A program made the position numbers and the translations under genes. Positions 53,008 to 62,020 of a stretch of DNA of 64,000 nt are shown here, piece after piece. The notes under the pieces are model-generated. The model was not told where the DNA came from, made no database searches, and saw only the letters and a program-made list of their open reading frames with translations. Numbering within the stretch: the stretch's first letter is position 1; the number at the start of each line of letters is the position of its first letter. The stretch comes from a bacterium (lineage in GTDB: Bacteria; Actinomycetota; Acidimicrobiia; Spongiisociales; ZC4RG35): positions 124,001 through 188,000 of the forward strand of contig JAPPFD010000030.1 in the NCBI GenBank assembly GCA_028823995.1, given 5' to 3'.

Positions 53008-53451
53008 TCAAGGTCCCGGAGAGGGTTGATAGGCAGGGTCGAGCATCAGCAGGAAGTCAGCGCACCGCTCGGCCTCGGAGGCTTCTCCTATCGCCGCGGC
53101 CATCCGCCTGAGACCGTCCAGGCTGGACAGGAATCCGCGGTTGGAGGCATGCGACCCCCGCACATACCCCGATCCTCTCCAGCCGTTCTGTCTCAAGGCA
53201 TCCAGGCCGCGGTGATAGCCGATGCGGTAGTAGGCGTAGGCCTCCAGGTGATCGCTCAGCCCCTTGGCCCCCGACTCGCACAACCGTCCCAAGGCGGCCC
53301 AGACTTCCGGCAATTCCGGGTGGGCTGCCGCGGTCGTCACCATTCTGTCCCGGTCACCGCCGGCAGCCACCAAGGCAGCCATTACGTCCGCCGGCGGCTC
53401 AGGGAGCACCGTCTCGGGCGCCCCTCCGGGAGTGAGGCGGACTTCGGCCAT
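53008..53451 (-). CDS. DUF3151 family protein
   Basis: 147 residues from ATG 53451, which overlaps the stop of the pyruvate phosphate dikinase gene (ATGA). Conserved blocks PETVLPEPPADVMAAL, EAYAYYRIGYHRGLDALR and HASNRGFLSSLDGLRRMA match DUF3151, a family largely restricted to Actinobacteria. Helical, probably cytoplasmic. Function unknown; coupling to a carbon-metabolism enzyme may be informative. Confidence 0.85.
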   Translation of the reverse strand: MAEVRLTPGGAPETVLPEPPADVMAALVAAGGDRDRMVTTAAAHPELPEVWAALGRLCESGAKGLSDHLEAYAYYRIGYHRGLDALRQNGWRGSGYVRGSHASNRGFLSSLDGLRRMAAAIGEASEAERCADFLLMLDPAYQPSPGP

Positions 53452-56090
53452 CAAGTCCGGGGAAGGGGAATGTCCCCGTTCCGGATCGCCGCCTGGGCGG
53501 CGGCAAGTCGGGCGCCCGGAATCCGTGGAGGACTCATGGACACATAGTCAAGACCCACCCGGTGACAGAAATCTATGCTGGCCGGGTCTCCTCCATGCTC
53601 GCCGCAGAGTCCCACCGACAGGTCGGGACGGACGGCCTTCCCCTCGGCTGTCGCCCACTCCACCAACCGTCCCACCCCGGTCTCGTCCAGTGACTGGAAG
53701 GGGTTGTGAGACAGCACCCCGTCGGCCAGATATGTATTGAGAAAGCGCACCTCGGCGTCGTCACGACTCAGCCCGAAGGTGGTTTGGGTGAGATCATTGG
53801 TGCCGAAGGAGAAGAACTCGGAGATGCGGGCCAGGTCCCCGGCCATCAGGGCGGCCCGGGGGATCTCCACCATGTTGCCGAGCTTCACCTCCCTGTCCAC
53901 TTCGTAGGCGGCCCGTTCCTCGGCCAGCATGTCCCGTACCCGTTCCATCTCAGCCGGGTCCGCCACCAGGGGAACCATTATCTCCAGGCGGGGATCTCCC
54001 CCCTCCTCCACACGACGGCGGATAGCCTGCAACGCCGCCCGGATCTGCACCCGGTACAGCGAAGGCCGGATGATTCCCAGGCGCACCCCCCGCAGCCCCA
54101 GCATGGGGTTGGTCTCCTCCCAACTCCTCACCACCTCGATAGTCCGCTCCACCTCTGCGGTGGGCTCCCCCGCGGCGCGGAGCTGGTCGTATTGGTCGCG
54201 AAGATCCCAGCGGTCGGGGAGGAATTCGTGAAGGGGAGGATCGAGCAGGCGGACCACCACCGGCTTTCCGTCCATCGCCTCCAGCAAGGCGATGAAGTCC
54301 TCGGCCTGCAACTGCTGCAGCTCCAAGAGGGCCTTCTCCGGTTTCTCGTCCATGATGATCCGGCGCACCACCGGCAGCCGGTCCCCCATGAACATGTGCT
54401 CGGTGCGAGCCAGCCCGATGCCCTGCGCCCCCAGTTCCGCGGCGCGGGCCGCGTCCTTGCCCGTGTCGGCGTTGGCCCACACCCCGAGCCGGCGCATCTC
54501 ATCCGCCCAGCCCAGCAACATCTCCAACTCGGCGGGCGGGGACGGTTCCACCAACTCCACCTCTCCGATGAAGACCCGCCCGGTGGTGCCGTCGATGGCG
54601 ATGGTCTCTCCCTCCCGCACCCTCAAGCCCCCCGGCGCCGTGAAGTGTCCCTGCTCGGCGTCAATGGAGATCTCCGCGGCGCCGGTGACCGCCGGCGTCC
54701 CCATGGCGCGGGCCACCACCGCCGCATGGCTGGTCTTCCCTCCGTGGCTGGTCAAAATCCCCTCGGAGGCGAACAGCCCCTCTATGTCGTCGGGCGTGGT
54801 CTCCCACCGGACCAGGATCACCGGCGTTCCCTCCCCGGCCATCTCCACGGCCCGTCGGACGTCGAACACCGCCTTGCCCATCGCCGCTCCCGGAGAGGCG
54901 TCCAGCCCGAAGAAGGCCGGAGGTGGCGACTTGTCCTCGGCGATGCCGTGTACGAGCAACTGTTCCAGTTGGCCGGGCTCCACCCGCATCAGGGCGGTCT
55001 GGCGGTCGATCAGCCCTTCTTCGACCATCTCCACCGCGGCCCTGACCGCCGCCGCGGCCGATCTCTTCCCCACCCGGGTCTGCAGTATCCAGAGCTTTCC
55101 CTTCTCGATGGTGAACTCGATGTCGCACATGTCGGAGTAGGCGTCCTCCAGCGAGGACCCCACCGCCTCCAACTCGGCGTGGATCTCCGGATGGGTATCG
55201 GCCAGGACCGAGATGGGGAGGGTCTGGCGGATCCCCGCCACCACATCTTCTCCCTGGGCATTGGGCAGGTAGTCCCCGAACATCTCGTGCTGGCCGGTGG
55301 CAGGGTCGCGAGTGAAGTACACCCCGGTGCCCGAGTCGACGCCCAGGTTGCCGAAGACCATCATCTGGATATTGCAAGCCGTCCCGAGATGGTGCGGAAT
55401 GTCGTGGAGCCGACGGTAGGTGTAGGCCCGCGGGGAGTTCCAGGACTCGAACACCGACACGATCGCCTTCCGCAATTGCTCCATCGGATCCACCGGTACT
55501 TCGCTGTCCTGGGCGGCCAGCAACATCCTGAACTGGCGGACCGCCGCCACCAGATCGGAGGTGGGGAGCCGGGAGTCCTCGGTGACGTTCCTGCGTTCCC
55601 TGAGACTGGTCATGACATGCTCGAAGTCGTCCCGGTTGGCGCCCAGCACCACTTCCCCGTAGGTCTGGAGCAGGCGCCGGTAGGCGTCCCAGGCGAAGCG
55701 CTGGTCCCCGGACCACCGAGCCAACTCCGAGACCACTGCCTGGTTGGCCCCCAGGTTGAGCACCGTGTCCATCATTCCCGGCATCGAGAACCTGGCTCCC
55801 GAGCGGGCCGACAGGAGGAGCGGGGGGCCGGCCACCCCACCCAGGCTGCGACCGGTCTGGTTCTCTATCTTGGCCAGCGCCGACTTCACTTCGCTCCAGA
55901 AGCCCGGTGGCATCCGCCCTTCCTCCAGGAAGTACCGGCAGGCGGCGGTGGTGATCACGAACCCGTGCGGGACCGCCAGCCCCATTTCCATCATCCGCGC
56001 CAGACCGGATCCCTTGCCTCCCAACAGGTCGCGATCCGCGGGATCGGCCTCCTCGAAACCAAATACGTATTTGTCCGCTTTGTCAGCCAT
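53451..56090 (-). CDS. ppdK: pyruvate, phosphate dikinase
   Basis: 879 residues from ATG 56090. The N-terminal ATP-grasp domain contains LLGGKGSGLARM and LLSARSGARFSMPGMMDT; the phosphohistidine domain has ILTSHGGKTSHAAVVARAMG; the C-terminal PEP/pyruvate barrel ends with VGLCGEHGGDPASI, including the catalytic Cys. It interconverts pyruvate, ATP and phosphate with PEP, AMP and pyrophosphate, and can serve gluconeogenesis or energy-sparing glycolysis. Coupled to the DUF3151 gene. Confidence 0.97.
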   Translation of the reverse strand: MADKADKYVFGFEEADPADRDLLGGKGSGLARMMEMGLAVPHGFVITTAACRYFLEEGRMPPGFWSEVKSALAKIENQTGRSLGGVAGPPLLLSARSGARFSMPGMMDTVLNLGANQAVVSELARWSGDQRFAWDAYRRLLQTYGEVVLGANRDDFEHVMTSLRERRNVTEDSRLPTSDLVAAVRQFRMLLAAQDSEVPVDPMEQLRKAIVSVFESWNSPRAYTYRRLHDIPHHLGTACNIQMMVFGNLGVDSGTGVYFTRDPATGQHEMFGDYLPNAQGEDVVAGIRQTLPISVLADTHPEIHAELEAVGSSLEDAYSDMCDIEFTIEKGKLWILQTRVGKRSAAAAVRAAVEMVEEGLIDRQTALMRVEPGQLEQLLVHGIAEDKSPPPAFFGLDASPGAAMGKAVFDVRRAVEMAGEGTPVILVRWETTPDDIEGLFASEGILTSHGGKTSHAAVVARAMGTPAVTGAAEISIDAEQGHFTAPGGLRVREGETIAIDGTTGRVFIGEVELVEPSPPAELEMLLGWADEMRRLGVWANADTGKDAARAAELGAQGIGLARTEHMFMGDRLPVVRRIIMDEKPEKALLELQQLQAEDFIALLEAMDGKPVVVRLLDPPLHEFLPDRWDLRDQYDQLRAAGEPTAEVERTIEVVRSWEETNPMLGLRGVRLGIIRPSLYRVQIRAALQAIRRRVEEGGDPRLEIMVPLVADPAEMERVRDMLAEERAAYEVDREVKLGNMVEIPRAALMAGDLARISEFFSFGTNDLTQTTFGLSRDDAEVRFLNTYLADGVLSHNPFQSLDETGVGRLVEWATAEGKAVRPDLSVGLCGEHGGDPASIDFCHRVGLDYVSMSPPRIPGARLAAAQAAIRNGDIPLPRT

Positions 56091-56269
56091 TTTCAATCCG
56101 TTCCGCTTCGATACTAACTACGGATCAGTTCGCCACCGGAGCGAGTAGTTCTGAGATCATAGGAACGGAGGGAGTCTAGAATTGAGAGCGACAGACATCT
56201 GAGCAACGGTGAGGAAGGTGTCCACCAACGGCCCCCTTCGTCTCCCTGAGGCCGGGCAAGGAGCAAGAC

Positions 56270-56713
56270 ATGGACAACGAGTTATGGAGATGGCTCTGGC
56301 TGGGTTTGGCCGCCCTGTTGGGAATCGGGGAGGTGCTCACCGCCGGATTCTTTCTGCTGCCGTTCGTCATCGGAGGGGGCGCCGCGGCGGTCCTATCCTG
56401 GCTGGGGTTGTCGCCATTGGCCCAATGGCTGGTGTTCTTCGGAGTTTCTCTCCTGTCATGGGCAGTCCTGCACCGCTACATCAAGACCCAGGACTCCGAT
56501 GGACAACCGCAGGTCGGAGCCAACCGCTGGAAAGGCGCCACCGGACTGGTCCTGGAGGAGATCGACCAGGTGAGCGGGGACGGACTGGTCCGTATCTTCG
56601 GCGAGGAGTGGCGGGCCACCGTCGAAGCCGGAAAGGAGAACATCCCGACCGGTGACACCATAGAGGTGATCGGCGTGGAAGGAACCAAGCTGGTCGTGGT
56701 CCCCCGGTCTTGA
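56270..56713 (+). CDS. NfeD-like membrane protein
   Basis: 147 residues: two or three helices near the N-terminus (LWLGLAALLGIGEVLTAGFFLL) and a C-terminal OB-like domain (GLVRIFGEEWRATVEAG, IEVIGVEGTKLVVVP). NfeD proteins pair with SPFH/stomatin proteins, and the partner gene follows 31 bases later. Short form without the serine-protease part. Confidence 0.92.
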   Translation: MDNELWRWLWLGLAALLGIGEVLTAGFFLLPFVIGGGAAAVLSWLGLSPLAQWLVFFGVSLLSWAVLHRYIKTQDSDGQPQVGANRWKGATGLVLEEIDQVSGDGLVRIFGEEWRATVEAGKENIPTGDTIEVIGVEGTKLVVVPRS

Positions 56714-56744
56714 CAACGATCTGAACTAGGAAGGAAGTGACCTC

Positions 56745-57680
56745 GTGTTGGAGGATCTAGCCATATTTGGACTGTTCGGGGCAGTGGCCCTGGTACTGAT
56801 CCTGTTTGCTGCCGCCGGACTGAAGGTGGTCCGGCCGTACGAAAAGGGACTGATCGAGCTTCTGGGCCGCTACCAGTACACGGTCGATTCGGGGCTGCGG
56901 TGGGTGATGCCCTTCGTCAAGCGGATTATCAAGGTGGACATGCGGGAGCAGGTGGTGGACGTTCCTCCCCAGGAGGTGATCACCAAGGACAACGTGGTGG
57001 TGACCGTGGACGCGGTCATCTACTACGAGGCCACCGACCCTGTCAAGCTGAAGTACAACGTGGGTCGGTTCATCGTGGCGGTCACCAAGCTGGCCCAGAC
57101 CAACCTGAGGAACGTGGTCGGCGACTTGGATCTCGACGCGGCCCTCACCTCCCGGGAAGTGATCAACTCCAAACTTCGCCAGATTCTCGACGACGCCACC
57201 GACAAGTGGGGCACCCGGGTGGTGCGAGTGGAGATCCAACGGATCGAGCCTCCGGCCGACGTAACCCAGTCCATGCACCGCCAGATGAAAGCCGAGCGAG
57301 AGAGAAGAGCGGTCGTGACCGAAGCCGAAGGCGACAAGCGCTCCCGAATTTTGAAGGCTGAAGGGGTGCGGGAGAGCCAGATTCTGGAAGCCCAGGGTCA
57401 GGCCCAGGCCATCGAGACCGTGGCCGAGGCCGAACGGTTCAAATTGCTGACCGTGGCCGAAGGTGAGGCCCAGGCGATCGAGAAGGTGTTCGCCGCCATC
57501 CACCAGGGGGATCCCACTCCCGACCTGATCGCCATCCGCTACCTGGAGGCGCTGCAGGGGATCGCCGACGGGCAGGCCACCAAGGTGTTCCTCCCCCTCG
57601 ACACCAGCGGGGTGCTGGGAAGCGTGGCGGCCATCGGAGAGCTGCTCAAGGACACAGGCAGCGACAAGCTGACTTCCTAG
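56745..57680 (+). CDS. SPFH/band-7 (stomatin-like) protein
   Basis: 311 residues, GTG start. One N-terminal helix (about 7-25), then the SPFH domain ([57 protein letters not shown]) and a coiled-coil tail rich in Ala/Glu/Gln ([18 protein letters not shown]). Forms membrane microdomain scaffolds with NfeD partners. Ends at a strong bidirectional terminator. Confidence 0.95.
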   Translation: MLEDLAIFGLFGAVALVLILFAAAGLKVVRPYEKGLIELLGRYQYTVDSGLRWVMPFVKRIIKVDMREQVVDVPPQEVITKDNVVVTVDAVIYYEATDPVKLKYNVGRFIVAVTKLAQTNLRNVVGDLDLDAALTSREVINSKLRQILDDATDKWGTRVVRVEIQRIEPPADVTQSMHRQMKAERERRAVVTEAEGDKRSRILKAEGVRESQILEAQGQAQAIETVAEAERFKLLTVAEGEAQAIEKVFAAIHQGDPTPDLIAIRYLEALQGIADGQATKVFLPLDTSGVLGSVAAIGELLKDTGSDKLTS

Positions 57681-57727
57681 GTAGGTACCGAGGGAATTCG
57701 GAACGGAACAGAACCAAATGAACAACA

Positions 57728-57759
57728 AAAGGGTCGGGACCCGAAAGTCCCGACCCTTT
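57728..57759. terminator. bidirectional intrinsic terminator
   Basis: AAAGGGTCGGGAC (57728-57740) and GTCCCGACCCTTT (57747-57759) form a perfect 13-bp stem with a 6-base loop, flanked by an A-rich stretch on the left and a T-rich one on the right. It lies between the convergent SPFH gene and the CO-dehydrogenase-type operon and should stop transcription from both sides. Confidence 0.9.
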
Positions 57760-57796
57760 CTCTAATTCTCCGCCCGCTTCCGGCAGAGAGGTCTTG

Positions 57797-58657
57797 TTAT
57801 GTCGCGGCGGCCACTGCCTGCTGGAGAGCCCTCCGGGTCATCACCTTGGCCAGGTGGGCCTTGTACTCGACGGTCCCGAACAGATCGTCCAGCACTGTGA
57901 CGCCCTCGAGGGCGCGCTCGGAGGCTTCTGCAATCGCCGCGTCGGAGCCATCGGTCCCGATCAGGGCTTCCGCCACTCCTTCAGCCAGGGTGGGCTTGGC
58001 GCCTACCCCGGTGAGCGCAACCCGCGCGGAGGAGACGGCGCCGTCGGAGACGTCCAGCCAAACCGCAGCGCCTGCAACGGCGTAGTCGGTGTGACCGCCC
58101 CGTCGACCCAGCTTCTCGTATGCCGAGGCGCCGCCCTGTTTGGGGATGCGGACCTCGGTGAGGATCTCCCCCGGCCCCAGGGCCGTGGTGAGGGTGTCGA
58201 CGAAGAAGTCGGAAGCCGCGATCTCGCGAACGCCGCCCGCCGAGGCCGCCACCATGGTGGCGCCCAGAGCGAGTGCGGCCGATGGTTGATCGGCGGCGAT
58301 GTCGGCATGGGCGATCGAACCGCAGGTCGTACCCTGGTTGCGCACCTGAACATCTCCCGTCCAGGAAGCAGCGGTTGCCAGCGCCGCTGCGTGCTCGGCG
58401 ATCGACGAATCGGAAGCCGTGGCGGCATGGCTCACCATCGCTCCTATGGCGAGGTGGTCACCGCGGTCCTCGATAGAGGAGAGCCCGGGAATCCGGCCGA
58501 TGTCGACCAGCACGTCCGGAGAGAAGAGCCTCAGCTTCATGAGAGGCAGGAGGCTCATGCCCCCGGCCAGCACCTTGGCTCCCTCGGTGGAGGCCAGGAC
58601 TGACGTTGCCTCGTCCAGCGACCCCGGGGATACATACTCGAATGACCTGGGATACAT
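57797..58657 (-). CDS. CO dehydrogenase/xanthine dehydrogenase family FAD-binding subunit (CoxM type)
   Basis: 286 residues from ATG 58657, overlapping the large-subunit stop by one base. FAD-binding blocks are AKVLAGGMSLLPLMK and TCGSIAHADIAAD; the C-terminal CO_deh_flav_C domain includes SARVALTGVGAKP. It passes electrons from the FeS subunit to quinone or another acceptor. Last gene of the S-L-M operon; its 3' end faces a bidirectional terminator. Confidence 0.93.
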   Translation of the reverse strand: MYPRSFEYVSPGSLDEATSVLASTEGAKVLAGGMSLLPLMKLRLFSPDVLVDIGRIPGLSSIEDRGDHLAIGAMVSHAATASDSSIAEHAAALATAASWTGDVQVRNQGTTCGSIAHADIAADQPSAALALGATMVAASAGGVREIAASDFFVDTLTTALGPGEILTEVRIPKQGGASAYEKLGRRGGHTDYAVAGAAVWLDVSDGAVSSARVALTGVGAKPTLAEGVAEALIGTDGSDAAIAEASERALEGVTVLDDLFGTVEYKAHLAKVMTRRALQQAVAAAT

Positions 58658-61050
58658 CAGCTCACACTCCCGTTCGTCTTGGCCGCCTGGATAGCCGCCC
58701 ACACCCGCTTGGGACGCAGGGGCATGTCCACATGGGTCACCCCGAGGGGCGACAGCGCATCGACCACGGCATTCACCACGGTCTGCGCCGAGCCGATGGT
58801 GCCGGCTTCTCCGATTCCTTTCACTCCCAACGGGTTGATGTCGGTGGGAGTCACCGTGCGATGCAACTCGAAGGAGGGAAGGTCGGCTGAGGTAGGCAGC
58901 GGATACTCGACGAATGACCACTTGAGGAGGTTTCCGTCCGCCTCGTAGTCGCCGTCCTCGAACATCGCCTGGCCGATACCCTGCGCCAAACCGCCGTGGA
59001 TCTGTCCGTCCACAATCATCGGGTTGATGACGTTACCGCAGTCGTCCATGGCGATGTAGCGAAGCAACTTCACGTCGCCGGTGTCGCCATCCACCTCCAC
59101 GAGGGCCAGATGGGAACCAAACGGCCAGGTGGCGTTGCCGGGACTGAACACGGCGTGGGCCTCCAGGCCCCCCTCCATGCCTTCCGGCAGGCGGTGAGGC
59201 TGGTAGGCCAGCGTGGCGATGTCGGACCATGACACCTGCTGGTCGGGAGAACCCGCCACGTGGGCGCCGCCGTCGGCGAACACGATGTCGTCCGCGGAGG
59301 CCTCCAGCAGATGGGCGGCCAGGTCGGCTGCCTTGGCGCGAACCTTGTTGGCCGCTTCATAGGTGGCCGATCCGTCCACGGCCGCGGAGCGGGACCCGAA
59401 GGTACCGATCCCCAACGGTGACTCGGCGGTGTCGCCATGGCTCACCCTGATGTTCTCCACCGGGATCCCCAACTGATTGGAGACGATCTGCGCCCAGGTG
59501 GTCTGATGGCCCTGTCCGGTCGGGCCGGTGCCGATGATCACCGAAGCGGTGCCGTCGGCCTGCACCCGGACCAGGCCGGATCCACTGAAACCGGACGGTA
59601 TCTTGTAGGCCGCCCAGGAGAAACCCAGGTCCACCAGGGCGGAAGGTCCGAATCCGCACACTTCCACGTAGGTGGCCAATCCCAGGCCCACCAGCCGTCC
59701 CTCGGCCCGCAGTCGATCCCGCTCGGCCTTGAGGTCCTCATAGCCGGCGGTCTCCAGCAGGGCGTCGAGGTTGGTCTCGTAGTCGCCGGTGTCCATGGGG
59801 AACCCGATGTGGGTGGCGGCCCCAGGGAAACTGTCTGCTGGGATGAAGTTCTTTCTCCGAACCTCGGCCGGATCCACGCCGATCTCCCTGGCAAAGGCGT
59901 CGATGGCCCGTTCCAGGTAGTAGGCGGCTTCCGGTCGGCCGGCGCCCCGGTAGGCGTCGGTCGTCATGGTGTGGGTGTGAACGCAGGCCACCTTCCAGTG
60001 AGTGGGGAACGTGTATTGTCCCGCCCCCACGAAAAGCCCCAGGAAGGGGATGGCCACGGTGAAGTTCTGGCTGTAGGCGCCCATGTCGGCAATGCCGTCC
60101 AACTCATAGCCCAGGATCTGCCCGTCGGCTGTCCCGGTTATGGTGGCGGTCGCCACCCAGCCCCGACCATGGATGGTGGAGCCTGCCGCGTCCCGCCGGG
60201 TCTCGGTGAACTTCACCGGACGACCCAACTGCTGGGAAGCGAAGCAGACCAGGATCTCATCGTTGTAGACATTGAGCTTGCATCCGAAGCCTCCGCCCAC
60301 CTCGGGAGCAATGCACCGGACATCGGTAAGGGAAAGCCCGAAGGTCTGGGCGATCCCCCCCGCAAGTGCATGCGCGATCTGGGTGGAGGAGTGGACCGTG
60401 AACCGGCCGTAGCCGACGTTCCAGTCCGCCACCACCGAGCGAGGCTCCATCGGCATGGGCAGCAAACGCTGGTTGACCGCTTCGATCGAGACGGAGACCG
60501 TGTCGTCGCGCCCTTTGGCGTCGGCGATGGTCTGTTGAGTGGCGGCGATGGCTTCCTCGTCGCCCCACGGCCCGCCTTCCCATGCCAGGAGGACATTGGA
60601 TTCCATGTCTTCATGAACGAGGGCGGCGTCGGAGGCGGCTTCTTTGAGGTCGATCACCGGGTCGAGCGGATCGTATTCGACGTCGACCGCGTCGGCCGCG
60701 TCGCGGGCTCCGTAGCGGCTGTCGGCCACCACCATGGCAACCGCCTCACCCAGATGGTTGACCTTGTCGCCCGCCAGGAGCGGCCGGAGCTTGCCTACCG
60801 CAACCTGGGTGACCAAATCGCCGAGATGAGCGACATCCGCAGCGGTGTAGACCGCCCGGACCCCGTCCATCGCCTCGGCATCGGAGGCGTCCACCGACAC
60901 CACGCGGGCATGGGCGTAGGGGCTGCGCACGAAAGCGACGTGCAACATGCCGGGCAGTTGGAGGTCGTCGACATAGAGTCCGGTGCCTCTTATGAGAGCC
61001 GGATCTTCTCTGCGCTTGACCACACCGCCCAGAACACTGGTGGTACTCAC
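58657..61050 (-). CDS. CO dehydrogenase/xanthine dehydrogenase family molybdopterin subunit, form II CoxL-like
   Basis: 797 residues from GTG 61050, which overlaps the small-subunit stop (GTGA) with GGAGG seven bases upstream; an ATG at 61068 is in frame but less well placed. Active-site loop [13 protein letters not shown] (about residue 365) marks the form II/BMS group, not the AYXCSFR of form I CO dehydrogenase. Mo-cofactor blocks [24 protein letters not shown] and the catalytic Glu in [12 protein letters not shown] (about 745) are intact. Form II enzymes may oxidise CO poorly or act on other substrates; the substrate is unknown. Confidence 0.93.
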   Translation of the reverse strand: MSTTSVLGGVVKRREDPALIRGTGLYVDDLQLPGMLHVAFVRSPYAHARVVSVDASDAEAMDGVRAVYTAADVAHLGDLVTQVAVGKLRPLLAGDKVNHLGEAVAMVVADSRYGARDAADAVDVEYDPLDPVIDLKEAASDAALVHEDMESNVLLAWEGGPWGDEEAIAATQQTIADAKGRDDTVSVSIEAVNQRLLPMPMEPRSVVADWNVGYGRFTVHSSTQIAHALAGGIAQTFGLSLTDVRCIAPEVGGGFGCKLNVYNDEILVCFASQQLGRPVKFTETRRDAAGSTIHGRGWVATATITGTADGQILGYELDGIADMGAYSQNFTVAIPFLGLFVGAGQYTFPTHWKVACVHTHTMTTDAYRGAGRPEAAYYLERAIDAFAREIGVDPAEVRRKNFIPADSFPGAATHIGFPMDTGDYETNLDALLETAGYEDLKAERDRLRAEGRLVGLGLATYVEVCGFGPSALVDLGFSWAAYKIPSGFSGSGLVRVQADGTASVIIGTGPTGQGHQTTWAQIVSNQLGIPVENIRVSHGDTAESPLGIGTFGSRSAAVDGSATYEAANKVRAKAADLAAHLLEASADDIVFADGGAHVAGSPDQQVSWSDIATLAYQPHRLPEGMEGGLEAHAVFSPGNATWPFGSHLALVEVDGDTGDVKLLRYIAMDDCGNVINPMIVDGQIHGGLAQGIGQAMFEDGDYEADGNLLKWSFVEYPLPTSADLPSFELHRTVTPTDINPLGVKGIGEAGTIGSAQTVVNAVVDALSPLGVTHVDMPLRPKRVWAAIQAAKTNGSVS

Positions 61051-61550
61051 GCCGAACCCTCCTCCCATTCAGGGGCGGGCGGTTCCTCGCCCCGCATCTT
61101 CGCAGCGGCGTATTCCACCGCGCGGACGATGTTGTGATACCCGGTGCAGCGGCACAGGTTGCCTTCCAGGCCATGGCGTATCTCGCCCTCGGAGGGGGAC
61201 CCGTTCTCAGAAAGGAGTCCCACTGCCGACATGATCATGCCCGGCGTGCAGAATCCGCACTGGAGGCCATGCCGTTCCCAAAAACCTTCTTGGACAGGGT
61301 GGAGATCGCCATTGGCGGCCAACCCCTCGATGGTGGTTACCTCGGCGCCCTGCGCCTGCACTGCCAGCATGGTGCACGACTTGACAGTCTTCCCGTCGAG
61401 GATCACGGTGCAAGCGCCACAGTATGACGTGTCACAGCCCACATGGGTACCGGTCAGGCCCAGTTCCTCTCTCAGCAGGTGCACCAGCAGCGTGCGCGGC
61501 TCAACATCGGTTACCGCACGCTGACCGTTAACGGTTAGTGATACGTGCAT
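61047..61550 (-). CDS. CO dehydrogenase/xanthine dehydrogenase family [2Fe-2S] subunit (CoxS type)
   Basis: 167 residues with a strong AAAGGAGG three bases before the ATG. The plant-type cluster site is [12 protein letters not shown] plus a later Cys (KSCTM); the second cluster uses CGFCTPGM and CRCTGY in the helical domain. It shuttles electrons from the Mo site to the FAD subunit. First gene of the operon, divergent from the Sm-like gene; the A+T-rich gap 61551-61717 should hold the promoters. Confidence 0.95.
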   Translation of the reverse strand: MHVSLTVNGQRAVTDVEPRTLLVHLLREELGLTGTHVGCDTSYCGACTVILDGKTVKSCTMLAVQAQGAEVTTIEGLAANGDLHPVQEGFWERHGLQCGFCTPGMIMSAVGLLSENGSPSEGEIRHGLEGNLCRCTGYHNIVRAVEYAAAKMRGEEPPAPEWEEGSA

Positions 61551-61717
61551 AGACCTCCTTTCTTCAGTCGTTTCCCACGGTATCAGGTCTTTGCCCCAAA
61601 TGGAAAGTCAGAGTGGGAAGAATTTTACAAAACATAAAAAATATTCCTCCTGGCCGGGGTTGACTTGCCGGCCCGCCGGATGCAGATTGTCCAGATACAC
61701 GACATTGAGGCCAAAAC

Positions 61718-62020
61718 ATGAAATCGAACCAACCAGAACACCCGGACCTGGCTCAATTCGAGAGACTTGCCCGGCGGCGATTCGATGAGGTGGCAGAGTA
61801 CGAACAGGAGGCGGCCATGCTGCAGGTGCAACGGATGTCCACCCTCCGGGATCGTCTGCTGGACGCCGAGGACGCCGAACTGACCATCAGGATCTGGGCA
61901 CAGGGAGGCCACCTGTGCGAGGGCACACCCTTTGCAGTAGGACAGGACCACGTGGAACTTGGTGACTCCCGTCAACTGATCATCCCCTTCTCCGCCATCG
62001 AGATGGTGGAATTCACTTGA
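61718..62020 (+). CDS. small protein with predicted Sm-like C-terminal barrel
   Basis: 100 residues. Residues 1-50 are charged and helical (FERLARRRFDEVAEYEQEA); the rest looks like a small beta barrel (TIRIWAQGGHLCEGTPFAVG then VELGDSRQLIIPFSAIEMVEF), similar in outline to Sm-like domains seen in actinobacterial small proteins. Its stop overlaps the TTG of the following P-loop protein (TTGA), so they form a pair. Function unknown; RNA binding is possible. Confidence 0.65.
   Translation: MKSNQPEHPDLAQFERLARRRFDEVAEYEQEAAMLQVQRMSTLRDRLLDAEDAELTIRIWAQGGHLCEGTPFAVGQDHVELGDSRQLIIPFSAIEMVEFT

Noticed and set aside
61051-61068. ATG 61068 as start of the form II large subunit
   Set aside because: GTG 61050 has GGAGG at seven bases and a GTGA overlap with the small subunit, a better translation start.
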